DNA of 64,000 nucleotides, from the NCBI RefSeq assembly GCF_051401765.1, contig NW_027480506.1:1364001-1428000 (forward strand), in the 5' to 3' direction. This document shows, piece after piece, positions 22,708-36,725 of the stretch. Within the stretch, counting starts at the first letter, position 1. Every line of letters starts with the position of its first letter. The stretch comes from Calliopsis andreniformis (Eukaryota; Arthropoda; Insecta; Hymenoptera; Andrenidae). The notes under the pieces are model-generated. The model had not been told where the DNA came from. It made no database searches and worked only from the letters and a program-made list of their open reading frames with translations. A program made the translations under genes and the position numbers.

Positions 22708-25590
22708 TTGAGTATTGAGGATTGAAGATTGAGGATTGGGGACTGAGTGTTGAAGATTGAGAATTGATGATTGAGTATTGAGGATTGAGGATTGAGGATT
22801 GAAGATTCAGTATTGAGGATTGAAGATTGAGAATTGAGGATTGAGGATTGAGCATTGACGACTGAGTGTTGAGGGTTGAGTGATGAGAATTGATGATTGT
22901 GGATAGAGGTTTGAAGACTGGAGATTGGGTATTGAGTATTGAAAAATGTGAATTGAGGATATTCTATTGAGGATTGAGGATTGACAACTGATTGTTGATG
23001 ACTGAGGGCTGAAGATTGAGGATTCAGGAATGAGGATTCAGAATTGAGGTTTCAGAATTGAGGTTTGAGGTCTGAGGATTGAGGATTGGATACTGAGTAT
23101 TGAAGGTTGAAGATTGAGGATTGAGGATTGAGGATTGAAGATTGAGGATTGGGAGTTGAGGATTGAAGAAGGAGTATTGTGGATTGAGGATTGAGGATTG
23201 AGGATTGAGGATTGAAGATTGAGGATTGGGTATTGAGGATTCAAGAATGTGGATTGAGGATTGAGGATTGAGGATTGAGGATTGAGGATCGAAGATTGAG
23301 TATTGAGGATTGAAGATTGACGATTGAGGATTGAGGATTGAGGATTGAGGATTGGACATTGAGGACTGAGTGTTGAGGGTTGAGTAATGGGAATTGTTGT
23401 TTGTGGATAGAGGTTGGAAGGTTGCAGATTGAGTATTGAGTATTGAAAACAGTGAATTGAGGATATTCTATTGAGGATTAAGGATTGACAACTGATTGTT
23501 GATGACTGAGGTCTGAAGATTGAGGATTCAGAATTGAAGATTCAGAATTGAGGTTTGAGGACCAAGGATTGAGGATTGAAGGTTGAGTATTGCGGATTGA
23601 GGATTGAGGATTGAAGACTGAGGACTGAGGATTGAGGATGAGGGCTGAGAGTTGAGGATTGAGGTTTGAGGACTGAGGACTGAGGATCGAGGATTGAGAA
23701 TTGAAGATTTAGGATTGAGGACTGAGGATTGAGGATTAAGGATTGAGTATTGAGGATTGATGATTGAGGATTGGGGACTGAGGATTGAAGATTGAGGATT
23801 GAGGATTGACGATGAGGGCTGAGGGTTGAGGATTGAGGTTTGAGGACTGAGGCCTGAGGATTGAGGATTGAGAATTGAGGACTCAGGATTGAGGATTGAA
23901 GATTGAGGATTGGGTATTGAGGATTGAAGAATGAGGATTGACGATTGAGGATTGAGGATTGAGGATTGAGGATTGAAGATTGAATATTGATGATTGAAGA
24001 TTGAAGATCGAGGATAGAGGGTTGTGGATTGAGGACGAGGACTGAGGGTTGAGTATTGATGTTTGAGGTCTGAAGATTGAGGATTGAAGAGTGAGGATTG
24101 AGGATTGAGGATTGAGTATTGAGGATTGAAGATTGAGGATTGGGGACTGAGTGTTGAAGATTGAGGATTGAGGATTGAGTATTGAGGATTGAGGATTGAG
24201 GATTGAAGATTCAGTATTAAGGATTGAAGATTGAGAATTGAGGATTGAGGATTGAGCATTGAGGACTGAGTGTTGAGGGTTGAGTGATGAGGATTGATGA
24301 TTGTGGATAGAGGTTTGAAGATTGCAGATTGAGTATTGAGTATTGAAAACTCTGAATTGAGGCTATTCTATTGAGGATTGAGGATTGGCAACTGATTGTT
24401 GATTACTGAGGGCTGAAGATTGAGGATTTAGGAAAGCGGATTCAGAATTGAGGTTCGAGGACTGAGGATTGAGGATTGAGGATTGAGAATTGAGGATTGA
24501 GGATTGAGGATTGAAGATTGAGTATTGGGTATTGAGGATTGAGGATTGGACATTGAGGACTGAGTGTTGAGGGTTGAGTAATGGGAATTGTTGTTTGTGG
24601 ATAGAGGTTTGAAGATTGCAGATTGAGTATTGAGTATTGAAAACTGTGAATTGAGGATATTCTATTGAGGATTGAGGATTGACAACTGATTGTTGATGAC
24701 TGAGGTCTGAAGATTGAGGATTCAGGATTGAGGATTCAGAATTGAGGTTTGAGGACCAAGGATTGAGGATTGAAGGTTGAGTATTGCGGATTGAGGATTG
24801 GGGATTGAAGACTGAGGACTGAGGATTGAGGATGAGGGCTGAGAGTTGAGGATTGAGGTTTGAGGACTGAGGACTGAGGATCGAGGATTGAGAATTGAAG
24901 ATTTAGGATTGAGGACTGAGGATTGAGGATTAAGGATTGAGTATTGAGGATTGATGATTGAGGATTGGGGACTGAGGATTGAAGATTGAGAATTGAGGAT
25001 TGAGGATTGAGGATTGAGGATTGAGGATTGAGGACTGAAGAAAGAGTATTGAGTATTGAAGATTGAGTATTGGGGATTGTGGATTGAGGATTGAGGATTC
25101 AAGATTGACGATGAGGGCTGAGGGTTGAGGATTGAGGTTTGAGGACTGAGGGCTGAGGATTGAGGATTGAGAATTGAGGATTGAAGATTGAGGATTGAGG
25201 ATTGTGAATGAGGGCTCAGGGTTAAGGATTGAGGATTGAGTATAGAATCCTGAGAATTCAGGGTACTCTATTGAGTATTGAGAATTGAGGATTGATGGTT
25301 GAGTATTGAGGATTGAAGATTGAGGATTGAGGATTGAGGATTGAGGATTGAAGATTGAGGATTGGGTACTGAGGATTGAAGAATGAGGATTGAGGATTGA
25401 GGATTGAGGATTGAGGATTGAAGATTGAGTATTGAGGATTGAAGGTTGACGGTTGAGGATTGAGGAATGAGGATTGAGTATTGAACATTGAGGACTGAGT
25501 GTTGAGGGTTGAGTGATGAGAATTGATGTTTGTGGATAGAGGCTTGAAGATTGCAGATTGAGTACTGCGTAGTGAAAGCTGTGAATTGAG

Positions 25591-26395
25591 GAGATTCTAT
25601 TGAGTATTGAGGATTGACAACTGATTGTTGAGGACTGAGGGCCGAGGATTGAGGGTTCAGGATTGAGGATTCAGAATTGAGGTTTGAGGACTGAGGTATG
25701 AGGATTGAAGATTGAGTATTGAAGATTGAAGATTGAGCATTGAGGATTGAGGACTGAGGATTGAGGATTGAGAATTGAGGATTGAGGATTGAGGATTGAG
25801 GATTGAGGACTGCAGATTGAGTATTGTGGATTAAAGATTGAGAACTGAGGATTGAGAATTGATGATTGAGGATTGAAGATTGAGGATTGGGGACTGAGTG
25901 TTGAGGGCTGAGTGATGAGAATTGATGTTTGTGGACAGAGATTTGAAGATTGCACGTTGAATATTGAGTACTGAAAGGTGTGAATTGATGATATTCTATT
26001 GAGGATTGAGGATTGACAACTGATTGTTGAGTTCTGAGGTCTGAAGATTGAGGATTCAGGATTGAGGATTCAGGATTGAGGTTTGAGGACTGAGGATTGA
26101 GGATTGAGGATTGAGGATTGAGGATCGAGGACTGAGGATTGAAGATTGAGGATTGAGGATTGAGGATGAGGGCTGAGGGTTGAGGATTGAGGTTTGAGGA
26201 CTGAGGACTGAGGATCGAGGATTGCGAATTGAGGATTGAGGATTGAGGATTGAGGATTGAGGATTGAGGATTGAAGATTGAAGATTGGGGACTGAGTGTT
26301 GAGGGTTGAGTGATGAGAATTGATGTTTGTGGTTAGAGATTTGAAGATTGCAGACTGAGTATTGCGTACTGATAGCTCTGAGCTGAGGATATTCT
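25591..26395 (+). repeat. A5-A3-A4 cassette triad, copy 2
   Basis: Cores lie near 25,591 (A5), 25,987 (A3) and 26,387 (A4). Unlike copy 1, the A5 core is intact (GAGATTCTATTG). It is nearly the same as the copy at 41.3 kb, 15,757 bp downstream. Both carry GTTGAGTTCTGAGG after A3 and TACTGATAGCTC before A4, which the other copies lack. Confidence 0.87.
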
Positions 26396-27048
26396 ATTGA
26401 CGATTGAGGATTGACAACTCATTGTTTAGGACTGAGTGCTGAAGATTGAGGACTCAGGATTGGGGATTCAGGATTGTGGTTTAAGGACTGAGGATTGAGG
26501 ATTGAGGATTGTGGATTGAGGATTGATTATTGAGGATTGAAGACTGAGGATTGGGTATTGAGGATTGAACATTGAGGTTTGAGGATTGAGGATTGAGGAT
26601 TGAGGATTGAGGATTGAGGATTGAAGAATGAATATTGATGATTGAAGATTGAGTATTGAGGATTGAGGATTGAGTATTGAAGATTGAGGATTGATGATTG
26701 AGGATTGAGGATTGAGGATTGAGGATTGAGGATTGAGGACTGAAGATTGAGCATTCAGGATTAAGGATTGAGGATTGAGGATTGAGGATTGAGGATTGAG
26801 TATTGAGGATTGAGGATTGAGGATTGAAGATTCAGTATTGAGGATTGAAGATTGAGAATTGAGGATTGAGGATTGAGCATTGAGGACTGAGTGTTGAGGG
26901 TTGAGTGATGAGGATTGATGATTGTGGATAGAGGTTTGAAGATTGCAGATTGAGTATTGAGTATTGAAAACTCTGAATTGAGGCTATTCTATTGAGGATT
27001 GAGGATTGACAACTGATTGTTGATTACTGAGGGCTGAAGATTCAGGAT

Positions 27049-27795
27049 TCAGGAAAGCGGATTCAGAATTGAGGTTCGAGGACTGAGGATTGAGGATTGA
27101 GGATTGAGAATTGAGGATTGAGGATTGAGGATTGAAGATTGAGGATTGGGTATTGAGGATTGAAGAATGAGGATTGAGGATTGAGGATTGAGGATTGAGG
27201 ATTGAAGAAAGAGTATTGTGGATTGAAGATTGAGGATTGGGGATTGAGGATTGAGGATTGAGGATTGAAGATTGAGGACGTGGGCTGAGGGTTGATGATT
27301 GAGGTTTGAGGACTGAGGGCTGAGGATTGAGAATTGAGAATTGAGGATTGAGGATTGAGGATTGAGGATTGTGAATGAGGGCTCAGGGCTGAGGATTGAG
27401 GTTTGAGTATAGAATCCTGAGATTTCAGGATATTCTATTGAGTATTGGGAATTGAGGATTGATGGTTGAGTATTGAGGATTGAGGATTGGGGATTGAGGA
27501 TTGAGTATTGAAGATTGAGGATTGATGATTGAGGATTGAGGATTGAGGATTGAGGATTGAGGATTGAGGATTGAAGATTGAATATTGATGATTGAAGATC
27601 GAGGATTGAGGATTGAGTATAGAATCCTGAGAATTCAGGATATTCTATTGAGTATTGAGAATTGAGGATTGATGGTTGAGTATTGAGGATTGAGGATTGA
27701 GGATTGAGGATTGAGTATTGAAGATTGAGGATTGATGGTTGAGGATTGAGGATTGAGGATTGAGGATTGAGGATTGAGGATTGAAGATTGAGCAT
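27049..27795 (+). repeat. Double-B module, copy 2 of 6
   Basis: B cores lie near 27,429 and 27,638. The stretch just upstream (about 26,760) lacks 63 bp, or nine heptamers, relative to the copies at 6.6, 31.8, 38.0 and 49.8 kb. Copy 5 shares that loss. Downstream, the usual A8 slot is replaced at about 27,820 by sequence like that at 8.4 kb. Confidence 0.9.
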
Positions 27796-29283
27796 TCAGG
27801 ATTGAGGATTGAGGATTGAGGATTTAGGATTGAGGACTGAGGATTGAGGATTAAGGATTGAGTATTGAGGATTGATGATTGAGGATTGGGGACTGAGGAT
27901 TGAAGATTGAGGATTGAGGATTGACGATGAGGGCTGAGGGTTGAGGATTGAGGTTTGAGGACTGAGGCCTGAGGATTGAGGATTGAGAATTGAGGACTCA
28001 GGATTGAGGATTGAAGATTGAGGATTGGGTATTGAGGATTGAAGAATGAGGATTGACGATTGAGGATTGAGGATTGAGGATTGAGGATTGAAGATTGAGG
28101 ATTGGGTACTGAGGATTGAAGAATGAGGATTGAGGATTGAGGATTGAGGATTGAAGATTCAGTATTGAGGATTGAAGATTGGGAATTGAGGATTGAGGAT
28201 TGAACAATGAGGACTGAGCGTTGAAGTTTGAGTGATGAGAATTGATGTTTGTGGATAGAGGTTTGAAGATTGCAGATTGAGTATTGAGTATTGAAAACTG
28301 TGAATTGAGGATATTCTATTGAGAATTGAGGATTGACAACTGATTGTTGAGGTCTGAGGGCCGAAGATTGAGGATTCAGGATTGAGGATTCAGAATTGAG
28401 GTTTGAGGACTGAGGATTGAGGATTGAAGATTGAGTATTGAACATTGAATATTGAGGATTGCGGTTTGAGGATTGAGGATTGAGGATGAGTGCTGAGGGT
28501 TGAGGATTGAGGTTTGAGGACGGGGGACTGAGGATTGAGGATTGAGAATTGAGGATTGAGGAATGAGGATTGACGATTGAGGATTGGGTATTGAGGATTG
28601 AGGAATGAGGATTGAGGATTGAGGATTGAGGATTGAGGATTGAGGATTGAAGATTGAGTATTCAGGATTGAGGATCGCGGATTGAGGATTGAAGATTGAG
28701 GATTGAGTATTGAGGATTGAAGATTGAGGATTGGGGACTGAGGATTGAAGATTGAGGGTTGAGGATTGAGTATTGAGGACTGAGGATTGAGGATTGAAGA
28801 TTCAGAATTGAGGATTGAAGATTGAGAATTGAGGATTGAGGATTGAGCATTGAGGACTGAGTGTTGAGCGTTGAGTGATGAGAATTGATGATTGTGGATA
28901 GAGGTTTGAAGATTGCAGATTGAGTATTGAGTATTGAAAACTGTGAATTGAGGATATTCTATTGAGGATTGAGGATTGACAACTGATTGTTGATGACTGA
29001 GTGCTGAAGATTGAGGATTCAGGATTGCGGATTCACAATTGAGGTCCGAGGTCTGAGGATTGAGGATTGAAGATTGAGTATTGAGGATTGAAGATTGAGG
29101 ATTGAGGATTGAGGATTGAGGATTGAGGATGAGGTATGAGGGTTGAGGATTGAGGTTTGAGGACTGAGGACTGAGGATTGATGATTGAGAATTGAGGATT
29201 GAGGATTGAGGATTGAAGATTGAGGATTGGGTATTGAGGATTGAAGAATGAGGACTGAGGATTGAGGATTGAGGATTGAGGAT

Positions 29284-30895
29284 TGCGGACTGAGGATCGA
29301 GGATTGAAGGTTGACGGTTGAGGATTGAGGAATGAGGATTGAGTATTGAACATTGAGGACTGAGTGTTGAGTGTTGAGTGATGAGAATTGATGTTTGTGG
29401 ATAGAGGTTTGAAGATTGCAGATTGAGTACGGCGTAGTGAAAGCTGTGAATTGAGGAGATTCTATTGAGTATTGAGGATTGACAACTGATTGTTGAGGAC
29501 TGAGGGCCGAGGATTGAGGGTTCAGGATTGAGGATTCAGAATTGAGGTTTGAGGACTGAGGTATGAGGATTGAGGATTGAGCATTGAAGATTGAAGATTG
29601 AGCATTGAGGATTGAGGACTGAGGATTGAGGATTGAGAATTGAGGATTGAGGATTGAGGATTGAGGACTGCAGATTGAGTATTGTGGATTAAAGATTGAG
29701 AACTGAGGATTGAGAATTGATGATTGAGGATTGAAGATTGAGGATTGGGGACTGAGTGTTGAGGGCTGAGTGATGAGAATTGATGTTTGTGGACAGAGAT
29801 TTGAAGATTGCACGTTGAATATTGAGTACTGAAAGGTGTGAATTGATGATATTCTATTGAGGATTGAGGATTGACAACAGATTGTTGAGGTCTGAGGTCT
29901 GAAGATTGAGGATTCAGGATTGAGGATTCAGGATTGAGGTTTGAGGACTGAGGATTGAGGATTGAGGATTGAGGATTGAGGATCGAGGACTGAGGATTGA
30001 AGATTGAGGATTGAGGATTGAGGATGAGGGCTGAGGGTTGAGGATTGAGGATTGAGGATTGAGGATTGAGGATTGAAGACTGAGGACTGAGGATTGAGGA
30101 TGAGGGCTGAGCGTTGAGGATTGAGGTTTGAGGACTGAGGACTGAGGATCGAGGATTGAAGGTTGACGGTTGAGGATTGAGGAATGAGGATTGAGTATTG
30201 AACATTGAGGACTGAGTGTTGAGTGTTGAGTGATGTGAGTTGATGTTTGTGGATAGAGGTTTGAAGATTGCAGATTGAGTACTGCGTAGTGAAAGCTGTG
30301 AATTGAGGAGATTCTATTGAGTATTGAGGATTGACAACTGATTGTTGAGGACTGAGGGCCGAGGATTGAGGGTTCAGGATTGAGGATTCAGAATTGAGGT
30401 TTGAGGACTGAGGTATGAGGATTGAAGATTGAGTATTGAAGATTGAAGATTGAGCATTGAGGATTGAGGACTGAGGATTGAGGATTTAGAATTGAGGATT
30501 GAGGATTGAGGATTGAGGACTGCAGATTGAGTATTGTGGATTAAAGATTGAGAACTGAGGATTGAGAATTGATGATTGAGGATTGAAGATTGAGGATTGG
30601 GGACTGAGTGTTGAGGGCTGAGTGATGAGAATTGATGTTTGTGGACAGAGATTTGAAGATTGCACGTTGAATATTGAGTACTGAAAGGTGTGAATTGATG
30701 ATATTCTATTGAGGATTGAGGATTGACAACTGATTGTTGAGGTCTGAGGTCTGAAGATTGAGGATTCAGGATTGAGGATTCAGGATTGAGGTTTGAGGAC
30801 TGAGGATTGAGGATTGAGGATTGAGGATTGAGGATCGAGGACTGAGGATTGAAGATTGAGGATTGAGGATTGAGGATGAGGGCTGAGAGTTGAGG
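29284..30895 (+). repeat. 852-bp nested tandem duplication
   Basis: The stretch 29,284-30,045 repeats at 30,136-30,895 with a constant 852-bp offset. Each copy holds an A5-A3 cassette pair and the rare strings GAAGGTTGACGG and GAGGTATGAGG. The same 852-bp duplication is present at 47.3-48.9 kb, so it existed before the superblock was copied. Confidence 0.86.
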
Positions 30896-31107
30896 ATTGA
30901 GGTTTGAGGACTGAGGACTGAGGATCGAGGATTGGGAATTGAGGATTGAGGATTGAGGATTGAGGATTGAGGATTGAGGATTGAAGATTGAAGATTGGGG
31001 ACTGAGTGTTGAGGGTTGAGTGATGAGAATTGATGTTTGTGGATAGAGATTTGAAGATTGCAGACTGAGTATTGCGTATTGGTAGCTCTGAGCTGAGGAT
31101 ATTCTAT
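30307..31107 (+). repeat. A5-A3-A4 cassette triad, copy 3
   Basis: Cores lie near 30,307, 30,701 and 31,098. An extra A5-A3 pair (29,456 and 29,848) precedes it because of an 852-bp tandem duplication. It aligns with the triad at 48.3 kb at a constant offset of 18,004 bp. Confidence 0.87.
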
Positions 31108-31821
31108 TGACGATTGAGGATTGACAACTCATTGTTTAGGACTGAGTGCTGAAGATTGAGGACTCAGGATTGGGGATTCAGGATTGTGGTTTAAGGACTG
31201 AGGATTGAGGATTGAGGATTGTGGATTGAGGATTGATTATTGAGGATTGAAGATTGAGGATTGGGTATTGAGGATTGAACATTGAGGTTTGAGTATTGAG
31301 GATTGAGGATTGTGGATTGAGGATTGAGGATTGAAGAATGAATATTGATGATTGAAGATTGAGTATTGAGGATTGAGGATTGACTATTGAAGATTGAGGA
31401 TTGATGACTGAGGATTGAGGATTGAGGATTGAGGATTGAGGATTGAGGATTGAAGATTGAGCATTCAGGATTGAGGATTGAGGATTGAGGATTGAGGATT
31501 GAGGATTGAGTATTGAGGATTGAAGATTGAGGATTGGGGACTGAGTGTTGAAGATTGAGGATTGAGGATTGAGTATTGAGGATTGAGGATTGAGGATTGA
31601 AGATTCAGTATTGAGGATTGAAGATTGAGAATTGAGGATTGAGGATTGAGCATTGAGGACTGAGTGTTGAGGGTTGAGTGATGAGGATTGATGATTGTGG
31701 ATAGAGGTTTGAAGATTGCAGATTGAGTATTGAGTATTGAAAACTCTGAATTGAGGCTATTCTATTGAGGATTGAGGATTGACAACTGATTGTTGATTAC
31801 TGAGGGCTGAAGATTGAGGAT

Positions 31822-32568
31822 TCAGGAAAGCGGATTCAGAATTGAGGTTCGAGGACTGAGGATTGAGGATTGAGGATTGAGAATTGAGGATTGAGGATTG
31901 AGGATTGAAGATTGAGGATTGGGTATTGAGGATTGAAGAATGAGGATTGAGGATTGAGGATTGAGGATTGAGGATTGAAGAAAGAGTATTGTGGATTGAA
32001 GATTGAGGATTGGGGATTGAGGATTGAGGATTGAGGACTGAAGATTGAGGACGTGGGCTGAGGGTTGATGATTGAGGTTTGAGGACTGAGGGCTGAGGAT
32101 TGAGAATTGAGAATTGAGGATTGAGGATTGAGGATTGAGGATTGTGAATGAGGTCTCAGGGCTGAGGATTGAGGTTTGAGTATAGAATCCTGAGATTTCA
32201 GGATATTCTATTGAGTATTGGGAATTGAGGATTGATGGTTGAGTATTGAGGATTGAGGATTGGGGATTGAGGATTGAGTATTGAAGATTGAGGATTGATG
32301 ATTGAGGATTGAGGATTGAGGATTGGGGATTGAGGATTGAGGATTGAAGATTGAATATTGATGATTGAAGATCGAGGATTGAGGATTGAGTATAGAATCC
32401 TGAGAATTCAGGATATTCTATTGAGTATTGAGAATTGAGGATTGATGGTTGAGTATTGAGGATTGAGGATTGAGGATTGAGGATTGAGTATTGAAGATTG
32501 AGGATTGATGGTTGAGGATTGAGGATTGAGGATTGAGGATTGAGGATTGAGGATTGAAGATTGAGCAT
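31822..32568 (+). repeat. Double-B module, copy 3 of 6
   Basis: B cores lie near 32,200 and 32,410. It has the full 189-bp stretch upstream and the A8 cassette downstream (core near 32,858). After that, 504 bp (72 heptamers) present at 39.08-39.58 kb and 50.93-51.43 kb are missing. Confidence 0.9.
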
Positions 32569-35186
32569 TCAGGATTGAGGATTGAGGATTGAGGATTGAG
32601 GATTGAGGATTGAGTATTGAGGATTGAAGATTGAGGATTGGGGACTGAGTGTTGAAGATTGAGAATTGATGATTGAGTATTGAGGATTGAGGATTGAGGA
32701 TTGAAGATTCAGTATTGAGGATTGAAGATTGAGAATTGAGGATTGAGGATTGAGCATTGAGGACTGAGTGTTGAGGGTTGAGTGATGAGAATTGATGATT
32801 GTGGATAGAGGTTTGAAGACTGGAGATTGGGTATTGAGTATTGAAAAATGTGAATTGAGGATATTCTATTGAGGATTGAGGATTGACAACTGATTGTTGA
32901 TGACTGAGGTCTGAAGATTGAGGATTCAGTATTGAGGATTCAGAATTGAGGTTTGAGGACCAAGGATTGAGGATTGAAGGTTGAGTATTGCGGATTGAGG
33001 ATTGAGGATTGAAGACTGAGGACTGAGGATTGAGGATGAGGGCTGAGAGTTGAGGATTGAGGTTTGAGGACTGAGGACTGAGGATCGAGGATTGAGAATT
33101 GAAGATTTAGGATTGAGGACTGAGGATTGAGGATTAAGGATTGAGTATTGAGGATTGATGATTGAGGATTGGGGACTGAGGATTGAAGATTGAGGATTGA
33201 GGATTGTCGATGAGGGCTGAGGGTTGAGGATTGAGGTTTGAGGACTGAGGCCTGAGGATTGAGGATTGAGAATTGAGGACTCAGGATTGAGGATTGAAGA
33301 TTGAGGATTGGGTATTGAGGATTGAAGAATGAGGATTGACGATTGAGGATTGAGGATTGAGGATTGAGGATTGAAGATTGAATATTGATGATTGAAGATT
33401 GAAGATCGAGGATAGAGGGTTGTGGATTGAGGACGAGGACTGAGGGTTGAGTATTGATGTTTGAGGTCTGAAGATTGAGGATTGAAGAGTGAGGATTGAG
33501 GATTGAGGATTGAGTATTGAGGATTGAAGATTGAGGATTGGGGACTGAGTGTTGAAGATTGAGGATTGAGGATTGAGTATTGAGGATTGAGGATTGAGGA
33601 TTGAAGATTCAGTATTGAGGATTGAAGATTGAGAATTGAGGATTGAGGATTGAGCATTGAGGACTGAGTGTTGAGGGTTGAGTGATGAGGATTGATGATT
33701 GTGGATAGAGGTTTGAAGATTGCAGATTGAGTATTGAGTATTGAAAACTCTGAATTGAGGCTATTCTATTGAGGATTGAGGATTGACAACTGATTGTTGA
33801 TTACTGAGGGCTGAAGATTGAGGATTTAGGAAAGCGGATTCAGAATTGAGGTTCGAGGACTGAGGATTGAGGATTGAGGATTGAGAATTGAGGATTGAGG
33901 ATTGAGGATTGAAGATTGAGTATTGGGTATTGAGGATTGAGGATTGGACATTGAGGACTGAGTGTTGAGGGTTGAGTAATGGGAATTGTTGTTTGTGGAT
34001 AGAGGTTTGAAGATTGCAGATTGAGTATTGAGTATTGAAAACTGTGAATTGAGGATATTCTATTGAGGATTGAGGATTGACAACTGATTGTTGATGACTG
34101 AGGTCTGAAGATTGAGGATTCAGGATTGAGGATTCAGAATTGAGGTTTGAGGACCAAGGATTGAGGATTGAAGGTTGAGTATTGCGGATTGAGGATTGGG
34201 GATTGAAGACTGAGGACTGAGGATTGAGGATGAGGGCTGAGAGTTGAGGATTGAGGTTTGAGGACTGAGGACTGAGGATCGAGGATTGAGAATTGAAGAT
34301 TTAGGATTGAGGACTGAGGATTGAGGATTAAGGATTGAGTATTGAGGATTGATGATTGAGGATTGGGGACTGAGGATTGAAGATTGAGGATTGAGGATTG
34401 ACGATGAGGGCTGAGGGTTGAGGATTGAGGTTTGAGGACTGAGGCCCGAGGATTGAGGATTGAGAATTGAGGATTCAGGATTGAGGATTGAAGATTGAGG
34501 ATTGTGTATTGAGGATTGAAGAATGAGGATTGACGATTGAGGATTGAGGATTGAGGATTGAGGATTGAAGATTGAGGATTGGGTACTGAGGATTGAAGAA
34601 TGAGGATTGAGGATTGAGGATTGACGATTAAGGATTGAGTATTGAGGATTGAAGATTGTGGATTGGGGACTGAGTATTGAAGATTGAGGATTGAGGATTG
34701 ACGATGAGGGCTGAGTGTTGAAGATTGAGGATTGAGGATTGAGTATTGAGGATTGAGGATTGAGGATTGAAGATTCAGTATTGAGGATTGAAGATTGAGA
34801 ATTGAGGATTGAGGATTGAGCATTGAGGACTGAGTGTTGAGTGTTGAGTGATGAGAATTGATGATTGTGGATAGAGGTTTGAAGATTGCAGATTGAGTAT
34901 TGAGTATTGAAAACTGTGAATTGAGGATATTCTATTCAGGATTTAGGATTGACAACTGATTGTTGATGACTGAGGGCTGAAGATTGAGGATTCAGGAATG
35001 AGGATTCAGAATTGAGGATTCAGAATTGAGGTTTGAGGACTGAGGATTGAGGATTGAGGATTGAGTATTGAAGATTGAGGATTGATGATTGAGGATTGAG
35101 GATTGAGGATTGGGGATTGAGGATTGAGGATTGAGGTTTGAGGACTGAGGACTGAGGATTGAGGATTGAGGATTGAGGATTGAAGA

Positions 35187-36725
35187 ATGAATATTGATGA
35201 TTGAAGATTGAGGATTGAGGATTGAGGATTGAGGATTGAGTATTGAAGATTGAGGATTGATGGTTGAGGATTGAGGATTGAGGATTGAGGATTGAGGATT
35301 GAGGATTGAAGATTGAGTATTCAGGTTTGAGGGTTGAGGATTGAGGATTGAGGATTGAGGATTGAGTATTGAGGATTGAAGATTGAGGATTGGGGACTGA
35401 GGATTGAAGATTGAGGATTGGGTATTGAGGATTGAAGAATGAGGATTGAGGATTGAGGATTGAGGATTGAGGGTTGAGGATTGAGCATTGAAGACTGAGT
35501 GCTGAGGGTTGAGTGATGAGAATTGATGATTGTGGATAGAAGTTTGAAGATTGCAGATTGAGTATTGAGTATTGAAAACTGTGAATTGAGGATATTCTAT
35601 TGAGGATTGAAGATTGACAACTGATTGTTGATGACTGAGGGCTGAAGATTGAGGATTCAGAATTGCGGATTCAGAATTGAGGTTCGAGGACTGAGGATTG
35701 AGGGTTGAGGATTGAGAATTGAGGTTTGAGGATTGAGGATTGAGGATTGAAGATTGAGTATTCAGGATTGAGGATTGAGGATTGAGGATTGAGGATTGAG
35801 GGTTGAGGATTGAGAATTGAGGATTGAGGATTGAAGATTGAGCATTGAGGATTGAAGTTTGAGGATTGAGGATTGAGGATTGAGGATTGAGGATTGAAGA
35901 TTGAGGATGAGGGCTGAGGGTTGAGGATTGCGGTTTGAGGACTGAGGGCTGAGGATTGAGGATTGAGGATTAAGGATTGAGTATTGGGGATTGAAGATTG
36001 AGGATTGGGGACTGAGGATTGAAGATTGAGGATTGAGGATTGACGATGAGGGCTGTGGGTTGAGGATTGAGGTTTGAGGACTGAGGCCTGAGGATTGAGG
36101 ATTGAGAATTGAGGTTTCAGGATTGAGGATTGAAAATTGAGGATTGGGTATTGAGGATTGAAAAATGAGGATTGAGGATTGAGGATTGAGGATTGAGAAT
36201 TGAGTATTGATGTTTGAGGTCTGAGGATTGAGGATTGAGGATTGAGAATTGAGGATTGAGGATTGAGGATTGAAGATTGAGGATTGGGTATTGAGGATTG
36301 AAGAATGAGGATTGAGGATTGAGGATTGAGTATTGAAGATTGAGGATTGATGGTTGAGGATTGAGGATTGAGGATTGAGGATTGAGGATTGAGGATTGAA
36401 GATTGAGTATTCAGGTTTGAGGGTTGAGGATTGAGGATTGAGGATTGAGGATTGAGTATTGAGGATTGAAGATTGAGGATTGGGGACTGAGGATTGAAGA
36501 TTGAGGATTGGGTATTGAGGATTGAAGAATGAGGATTGAGGATTGAGGATTGAGGATTGAGGGTTGAGGATTGAGCATTGAAGACTGAGTGCTGAGGGTT
36601 GAGTGATGAGAATTGATGATTGTGGATAGAAGTTTGAAGATTGCAGATTGAGTATTGAGTATTGAAAACTGTGAATTGAGGATATTCTATTGAGGATTGA
36701 AGATTGACAACTGATTGTTGATGAC
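35187..36725 (+). repeat. Spacer between superblocks with a 1,090-bp tandem repeat
   Basis: The stretch 35,231-35,640 repeats at 36,321-36,730 at a constant 1,090 bp, including the rare TCAGGTTTGAGGG and an A9 cassette (cores near 35,590 and 36,681). The material between, 35,655-36,200, matches 16,751-17,296 at 18,904 bp and also 56,217-56,760. The whole spacer is thus borrowed from the 16-17 kb type of module. Near 36,725 the A9 cassette breaks off after GATGACTGAGG and continues as 30.58-kb-like sequence. Confidence 0.87.

Larger units (their letters stand above)
22708..29284 (+). repeat. Superblock copy 1, left half
   Basis: This half aligns with 38,759-45,600. The offset is 16,051 bp up to about 24,260, then 15,757 bp to 28,152, then 16,309 bp to the end. 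The steps correspond to 294 bp (42 heptamers) present here and missing near 40,310, and to 552 bp missing here at 28,152 but present at 43,910-44,460. Cassette cores lie near 22,956 (A8), 23,460, 24,361 (A2), 24,656, 25,261 (B'), 25,591, 25,987, 26,387, 26,983 (A2), 27,429 and 27,638 (B), 28,307 and 28,952. The stretch 24,240-27,795 is the main module. Confidence 0.9.
29310..35186 (+). repeat. Superblock copy 1, right half
   Basis: This half aligns with 47,314-53,700. The offset is exactly 18,004 bp from 29,310 to about 32,925. It then becomes 18,508 bp because 504 bp are missing here, and 18,514 bp after one extra heptamer (near 52,165) and one lost base (near 51,680) in the partner. The alignment ends sharply near 35,186, where this copy reads GAAGAATGAATATTG and the partner GAAGATTCAG. 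Cassette cores lie near 29,456, 29,848, 30,307, 30,701, 31,098, 31,756, 32,200, 32,410, 32,858, 33,761, 34,056 and 34,926. Confidence 0.91.
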
